Positions 59,702-64,000 of a stretch of 64,000 nt of DNA are shown here, piece after piece. Below the pieces are notes generated by a model that did no database searches, was not told where the DNA came from, and saw nothing but the letters and a program-made list of their open reading frames with translations. Source of the DNA: Candidatus Nomurabacteria bacterium (GTDB lineage: Bacteria; Patescibacteriota; Saccharimonadia; Saccharimonadales; Saccharimonadaceae). The stretch covers positions 186,001 to 250,000 of the forward strand of contig JAIROX010000001.1 in NCBI GenBank assembly GCA_031257295.1. Direction: 5' to 3'. Each line of letters starts with the position of its first letter. The stretch's first letter is position 1. The translations under genes were made by a program, and so were the position numbers.

Positions 59702-59727
59702 ATTATAGCATAGAGGCGTGCTATAAT
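59702..59727. promoter_or_regulatory. Divergent overlapping promoters
   Basis: ATTATAGCA-N8-TGCTATAAT: the two -10 boxes are arms of one inverted repeat, one facing the candidate RNA (minus), the other the YabE-like gene (plus). They should compete for polymerase. Confidence 0.65.
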
Positions 59728-59738
59728 AGTACATACAA

Positions 59739-60929
59739 ATGCGAGAGTTATTGCGAAGTAAAAACTTTTTGATCGCGACTTTTTTTGGGGCGGCATGTTT
59801 GGTGTTTGTTGGCTTGGCCACTGGTGTAGCCGCGCGAGCCGACGATGGCGCTAACGGTGCGGCGCATCTGGTAACAATTTATGATCGTGGCGACAAAAAA
59901 GTCATTCGCACTGATGCTAAAACCGTGAGCGAAGCACTAAAACAGGCCGAAGTTGAAGTTGATGATATCGACAAGGTAGAGCCTGCCAAAAACGAACCGA
60001 TTTTAAGTAGCGACTTTAATATCAATATCTATCGCGCTCGACCAGTGGTGATTGTTGATGGTGCGGCACGCTATCGATTACTCACTCCTGCTCAAACACC
60101 TGCCGAGGTAGCCCAGGAGGCTGGCATTGAACTTAAAAATAAAGACGAAGTAAAACTGGAGCTAGCGCACGATCATGTAGCAACTGGTGTTAATAGTCAG
60201 TATGTGGTACACCGCGCCAAGACCGTCCACTTGAGTTTTTATGGCAAAGCTACCGAGTTGCGAACTCAAGCCGATACGGTGGGCGAGTTTTTGAGCGAAA
60301 ATCGCTTAAAAACCAGCACTGGTGATTATCTGTCGGCCGATAGGTCAGCTAAGATTATCGATGGCATGAACCTTGAAATTTGGCGCAACGGTAGCAACTT
60401 GGTTACTAAGGACGAAGAGGTAGCCTTTACGGTGCGCCAAGTTAAAGACTATGACCGCCCGCCGAGCTATCGGGCTGTACAGACGCCGGGGCAAAACGGT
60501 TTGCAGACGGTAACTTATGAGTTGGTGATGCAGGGCGGACAGGTGCTGGAGCGGCGCGAAGTAAGCCGCGTTGTCACCAAACAGCCGGTGGAGCAAGTCG
60601 AAGTGGTAGGTGCCAAACCTGGCACTGGGCTAACGGCCAGCAAGGGCGTGAATTTCTTCCAGGACAGCAACGGCGTGATGCATCGTGAAACTTATTACAA
60701 TTTAAATATGAGTGTCGTGATGCGTAATTGCGGACAGGGCGGTCACTATACAGTACGCGAAGATGGCGTAAAAGTTGATCGCGACGGTTATGTGATAATC
60801 GCGGCCAACTTGGCCAAGTACCCACGCTGTTCGATAGTCGAAACTAGCTTAGGGCCTGGCAAGGTGTATGACACGGGCGGGTTTGTAGCTAAACACCCTG
60901 ATGGCTGGGATATCGCCACAAACTGGTAA
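59739..60929 (+). CDS. YabE/Rpf-like secreted protein: DUF348 repeats, G5 domain, 3D domain
   Basis: 396 aa. N-terminal signal/TM helix (about 8-32). Three ubiquitin-like DUF348 repeats lie in about residues 42-225 (e.g. VTIYDRGDKKVIRTDAKTVSEAL). A G5 domain (about 228-295, VTYELVMQGGQVLERREVSR) is followed by a 3D (double-psi barrel) C-terminal domain with DGYVIIAA..., YDTGG and WDIAT, whose aspartates fit the MltA/3D catalytic pattern. Such proteins remodel peptidoglycan. The next gene is rsmA, the same order as yabE-(rnmV)-ksgA in Bacillus and rpfB-ksgA in actinobacteria. TATAAT lies 11 nt before the ATG. Confidence 0.85.
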   Translation: MRELLRSKNFLIATFFGAACLVFVGLATGVAARADDGANGAAHLVTIYDRGDKKVIRTDAKTVSEALKQAEVEVDDIDKVEPAKNEPILSSDFNINIYRARPVVIVDGAARYRLLTPAQTPAEVAQEAGIELKNKDEVKLELAHDHVATGVNSQYVVHRAKTVHLSFYGKATELRTQADTVGEFLSENRLKTSTGDYLSADRSAKIIDGMNLEIWRNGSNLVTKDEEVAFTVRQVKDYDRPPSYRAVQTPGQNGLQTVTYELVMQGGQVLERREVSRVVTKQPVEQVEVVGAKPGTGLTASKGVNFFQDSNGVMHRETYYNLNMSVVMRNCGQGGHYTVREDGVKVDRDGYVIIAANLAKYPRCSIVETSLGPGKVYDTGGFVAKHPDGWDIATNW

Positions 60930-60931
60930 CC

Positions 60932-61723
60932 ATGAAGAATAGAAAATCACTCGGGCAACACTGGCTAAAAGATCGGGGCATATTGACAAAAATTGCCGCT
61001 TATGCTAATATAGAAGGAAGTACCGTTCTGGAGATTGGTCCAGGGCTGGGGTTCTTGACTAGTGTGTTGCTAAAAAGTGCCGCTAAGGTGGTGGCAGTGG
61101 AATTTGACACTGAACTAGCGCGCAAATTGCCAGCTAGTTTTCCGGGTAAAAATCTTGAAGTTATTAACGCTGATTTTTTGCAGTATGACCTGGGACAATT
61201 GCCGCAGGGCTATAAGGTGGTAGCTAACGTGCCTTATTACATAACGAGTAAAATTGTGCAAAAACTGTTAACGGCCAAGAACAAACCGAGCGAGATCGTG
61301 TTATTAGTACAAAAAGAGGTAGCGGAGCGCATGGCGGCAAGGCCAGGCGAGTTGAGTATTTTGGGCGTTTCGGCGCAAGTTTATGCTGATGTCGAATTGG
61401 CTGAGGTTGTGCCAGCCAAGATGTTCACGCCACCACCAAAAGTGGATTCGCAAGTTGTGATCATGCGTCCACATGGCTCTTGCAAGGTCGCATCACATAA
61501 AGAGAAAGATTTTTTTAGGCTAGTTAAAGTTGGGTTTTCTAGCCCACGCAAAAAGGTTGTGAGCAATCTGGTAAATGGGTTGCACCTTGAGCGCGCCGAA
61601 GTTGAGGCCTGCTTTAATCGGTTGGGGTTAAGTATCAACCTGCGCGCTCAGGATTTGTCTATTCCAGACTGGCTGGCGATTCTTGCGGCAGTCGACCCCA
61701 GGAAGGCGAGTGATGAGAAATGA
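60932..61723 (+). CDS. rsmA: 16S rRNA dimethyladenosine transferase RsmA (KsgA)
   Basis: Dimethylates two adjacent adenines in the 3' hairpin of 16S rRNA using SAM. 263 aa. SLGQHWLKDRG (usual GQNFL), motif I EIGPGLGFLT, VEFDTELA, NADFLQYD, catalytic NVPYYITSKI (usual NLPYNIS/TT) and FTPPPKVDSQVV near residue 170. It starts 2 nt after the YabE-like gene and overlaps the next gene by 11 bp, so the three form one operon. Confidence 0.95.
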   Translation: MKNRKSLGQHWLKDRGILTKIAAYANIEGSTVLEIGPGLGFLTSVLLKSAAKVVAVEFDTELARKLPASFPGKNLEVINADFLQYDLGQLPQGYKVVANVPYYITSKIVQKLLTAKNKPSEIVLLVQKEVAERMAARPGELSILGVSAQVYADVELAEVVPAKMFTPPPKVDSQVVIMRPHGSCKVASHKEKDFFRLVKVGFSSPRKKVVSNLVNGLHLERAEVEACFNRLGLSINLRAQDLSIPDWLAILAAVDPRKASDEK

Positions 61724-62420
61724 TCCGATAATTTTTGCTGATGGCAAGGTGGTTATTGGCCTAAGTACGGTGACTGACGGTGATATGCGCCTGGCTGAAA
61801 AAACTGGTGATGCGCTGCTTGCAGTGCGGGCGAATATTGCTAACTTTTTGCACCGCACGGGATTTTCTTTAGAGGGTACGGCATTGGTGCTGATGCGCTA
61901 TGACAAGGACGATTTTACGCAGTACCAAGTGATAGATGGCGCTTGGGCCGGCAAGGGCATGACTTTGGCGGAAGCAGTGCCAGCTGCTGACGGTTTGGCA
62001 ACTACCGCGCGCGATTTGGGGTTGTTTTTACCTTTGGCGGACTGTTTGGGCGTGGTATTATACGATCCTGAACATCAAGCCTTGATGGTTAGTCACTTGG
62101 GGCGGCATAATTTGTTGCAAAATGGTGCTACGCGAAGTGTGGAGTTTATGACCAAACAGTTTAGCTCCAAGCCCGAGAGGTTGCAGATATGGTTGTCACC
62201 AGCGGGTGGCAAAGAGAATTTTCCGATTTGGGCACGCGACAACAAAGGCTTGCGCGAATTAGCCCTGGAGCAATTTGCGGCAGCGAGCGTAAACTCAAAA
62301 AATATCACTAGTGACGAAACCGACACTACCATCAGCCATGATTATTTTTCGCATTCGCAGTCGCTCAAGACTGGCGAGGGTCTTAATAAACGCTTTGCTA
62401 TTGTAGCCAGGTTAACTTAA
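61713..62420 (+). CDS. YlmD/YfiH-family (DUF152) protein
   Basis: 235 aa from ATG 61713 (AGGAAGG site inside rsmA). The core block PLADCLGVVLYDPEHQALMVSHLGRH matches the family signature ADCxPVLLxD...HAGWRG, with the zinc-binding Cys and His in place but the GW pair replaced by GR. The family was first called laccase-like; characterised members act on purine nucleosides (phosphorylase/deaminase-type activity) or in wall-precursor proofreading. The role here is not decided by sequence. No good terminator follows; 62421-62469 is the metG promoter area. Confidence 0.82.
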   Translation: MRNDPIIFADGKVVIGLSTVTDGDMRLAEKTGDALLAVRANIANFLHRTGFSLEGTALVLMRYDKDDFTQYQVIDGAWAGKGMTLAEAVPAADGLATTARDLGLFLPLADCLGVVLYDPEHQALMVSHLGRHNLLQNGATRSVEFMTKQFSSKPERLQIWLSPAGGKENFPIWARDNKGLRELALEQFAAASVNSKNITSDETDTTISHDYFSHSQSLKTGEGLNKRFAIVARLT

Positions 62421-62469
62421 CTCCGCGAGGCGGGTCGTTTTGCACCTCTAAAAATGATACAATGTAACC

Positions 62470-64000
62470 ATGAGTAAAAAGTTATACATCACCACGGCTA
62501 TTCCTTATGTCAATGCAAAACCGCACGTTGGTCACGTGATGGATTACTTGATTGCTGATATTTGGGCGCGTTACCAAAAACAAATGGGGCACGAGGTGCG
62601 CTTTCAGGTGGGGACAGACGAACATGGCAACAAAATTGCCGCCAAGGCTCGCGATGTAGGCCAGAACCTGCAGGTTTTTGTAGACGAAAACTACGCTGAA
62701 TTCAAAAAATTCGTTGACAGTATGAATATTAGCTATACTGATTTTATACGCACGACTGATCCCAAACACCAGGCGGCCGTGCAGTACATCTGGCAACAGC
62801 TGACTCCGTATATCTACAAAGGCACCTACGAAGGCTGGTATTGCGAAGGCTGCGAAAGTTTCGTAACTGATAAAGAAGCGGCGGCGACCAATGGCGTGTG
62901 CCCGGATCATGGCAAATCGTACCAACGTTTAAGCGAAGAGAACTATTATTTTAAAGCTAGCGAATTTAGCGGCAAAGTGCGTGAGGCGATAGAAGCGCAT
63001 AAGCTAAAAATTGTGCCGGAATTTCGCCAAAAAGAATTTCTAAACTTAATTAAAGATGGTATGCCTGATGTGTCGATTAGCCGACCCAAAAAGTCGTTGA
63101 GTTGGGGCGTGCCAGTACCGGGAGACGACACACAAGTGATGTATGTGTGGTTGGACGCGTTGGCGAACTATATTACAGTGCTGGGTTACCCTGAAGATGC
63201 GGCCTGGAAGGACTATTGGCCAGCTGATGTGCAAGTAGTGGGCAAAGATATTATGCGGTTTCATGCTGGATTGTGGCCGGCTATGTTGGTTGGGCTTGGT
63301 CTGCCGTTGCCCAAGGTGCTGCTGGTGCATGGTCACGTGACGGTGGGTGGTGCCAAAATGAGTAAAACCATGGGTAACGTGGTTGATCCAGTCGAGATTA
63401 TTAATAAGTTTGGCGCAGAGGCTTTGCGTTATTACTTTTCACGACACGTAAGTACCACCGAAGACAGTGATTTTAATTGGCGTAAGTTTGAGGATGCTTA
63501 TAATAATGAGCTGGCTAACGATCTTGGTAATCTGGTGAGTCGAACGGCTAATATGGTAACGCGTTATCAGGCGGGTGTTGTGGGTGAGATACAAAAGGCC
63601 GAACATGACATGTTTGCTTACAACGAAGCCATGCGCGAGCTGAGGTTTTCAGATGCGATCGATGACGCTTGGGTGTTGGTGCAAGGTGCTAATCAGTTTA
63701 TCGATCGTGTGAAGCCGTGGGAGATTGCCAAATCAGCAGCTGATGACCCTGAGGAAAAAGAACATCTCGACGAAGTTTTGGCACATGTGGTGGGTTCATT
63801 GTTGCAGGCAGCTAGCATGCTTTATCCGTTTTTACCTGCTACTAGCGAGAAGATTACTGATATGTTTGGTACGGGTGTGATTAAGCCGGCAGAAGGTGTG
63901 CTGTTTCCGAAAACCAAATTAGAAACGGCTGAGGCACAGCCGGCGCCAGTAGCTGAGCCAGTAGTGGAAGCGGTTGCGCCAGCGCCAGAACCAGAACCTG
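62470..64000 (+). CDS. metG: Methionyl-tRNA synthetase, 5' part
   Basis: Charges tRNA-Met. The frame is open to the window end (510 codons visible). Class I signature 1 is AIPYVNAKPHVGH (HIGH variant HVGH), the zinc knuckle is CEGCESFVT...GVCPDHGK (Cys4/His type), and KMSKS is GAKMSKTMGN at about residues 295-304. The anticodon-binding helices follow, and an Ala/Pro/Glu-rich linker begins near residue 480, suggesting a further C-terminal (tRNA-binding, EMAP-like) domain beyond the window. TACAAT (62458-62463) ends 6 nt before the ATG, so the mRNA is predicted leaderless. Confidence 0.97.
   Translation, partial: MSKKLYITTAIPYVNAKPHVGHVMDYLIADIWARYQKQMGHEVRFQVGTDEHGNKIAAKARDVGQNLQVFVDENYAEFKKFVDSMNISYTDFIRTTDPKHQAAVQYIWQQLTPYIYKGTYEGWYCEGCESFVTDKEAAATNGVCPDHGKSYQRLSEENYYFKASEFSGKVREAIEAHKLKIVPEFRQKEFLNLIKDGMPDVSISRPKKSLSWGVPVPGDDTQVMYVWLDALANYITVLGYPEDAAWKDYWPADVQVVGKDIMRFHAGLWPAMLVGLGLPLPKVLLVHGHVTVGGAKMSKTMGNVVDPVEIINKFGAEALRYYFSRHVSTTEDSDFNWRKFEDAYNNELANDLGNLVSRTANMVTRYQAGVVGEIQKAEHDMFAYNEAMRELRFSDAIDDAWVLVQGANQFIDRVKPWEIAKSAADDPEEKEHLDEVLAHVVGSLLQAASMLYPFLPATSEKITDMFGTGVIKPAEGVLFPKTKLETAEAQPAPVAEPVVEAVAPAPEPEP

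Overview
The window looks like chromosome from a Candidatus Saccharibacteria (TM7)-type member of the Patescibacteria/CPR. This rests on gene content and style, not on a database hit: divergent, compact housekeeping genes, a phosphoketolase plus acetate kinase pair, short versions of HrcA and TsaB, ComEC without its hydrolase domain, an HTH-MurA fusion, LPxTG-like surface proteins and a CIRCE/HrcA heat-shock regulon. UGA works as a normal stop in many intact genes, so the recoded-UGA lineages (Absconditabacteria, Gracilibacteria) are unlikely. No rRNA, CRISPR array, transposase or integrase was seen.

Layout. 0-7.2 kb: ftsH (partial), murJ, a lepA gene split in two around a GNAT acetyltransferase gene, a class I amidotransferase, a membrane protein and an adenylate kinase-like gene. 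7.4-19.3 kb: hrcA-grpE, dnaK and dnaJ with four CIRCE operators, interrupted by an accessory block (9.5-11.7 kb) and by xfp-ackA (acetyl phosphate to acetate plus ATP). 19.3-30.3 kb: surface proteins, two of them behind promoters with poly-G spacers, with tRNA-Lys, comEC, a CE2-like esterase, tsaE, tsaB and rny between them. 30.3-36.3 kb: tRNAs, a LytTR/LiaF-like pair, a cation efflux protein, HTH-MurA and glyA. 36.4-48.1 kb: membrane proteins, two histidine kinases, one response regulator, murB-folD and tRNA-Arg genes. 48.1-52 kb: an LPxTG protein and two unknown membrane proteins behind a structured leader. 52-64 kb: tRNA-Glu, pyk-pgk-tpiA, uvrD, a candidate structured RNA, a YabE-like protein, rsmA, a YlmD-like protein and metG (partial).

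Most interesting. (i) At 10.5-11.65 kb the last ~120 bp of an unknown gene is repeated downstream, and all nine internal mismatches are A in the downstream copy and non-A in the gene. This is the adenine-specific signature of a diversity-generating retroelement (template repeat plus variable repeat). No reverse transcriptase is visible in the window. (ii) That gene and an upstream distant relative share a hairpin leader with compensatory base changes. (iii) Three promoters have G9-G10 tracts between -35 and -10, a design for phase variation of surface or membrane proteins. (iv) lepA is cleanly split by a GNAT gene with translational-coupling overlaps. (v) A 21-bp palindrome sits in frame three times in folD and once in tsaE, and once in the dnaK leader; uvrD carries a separate 82-bp palindromic in-frame insert. 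(vi) About a dozen first genes have a TANAAT box 6-9 nt before the start codon, which implies widespread leaderless mRNAs, while internal operon genes use AAGGAG-type sites.
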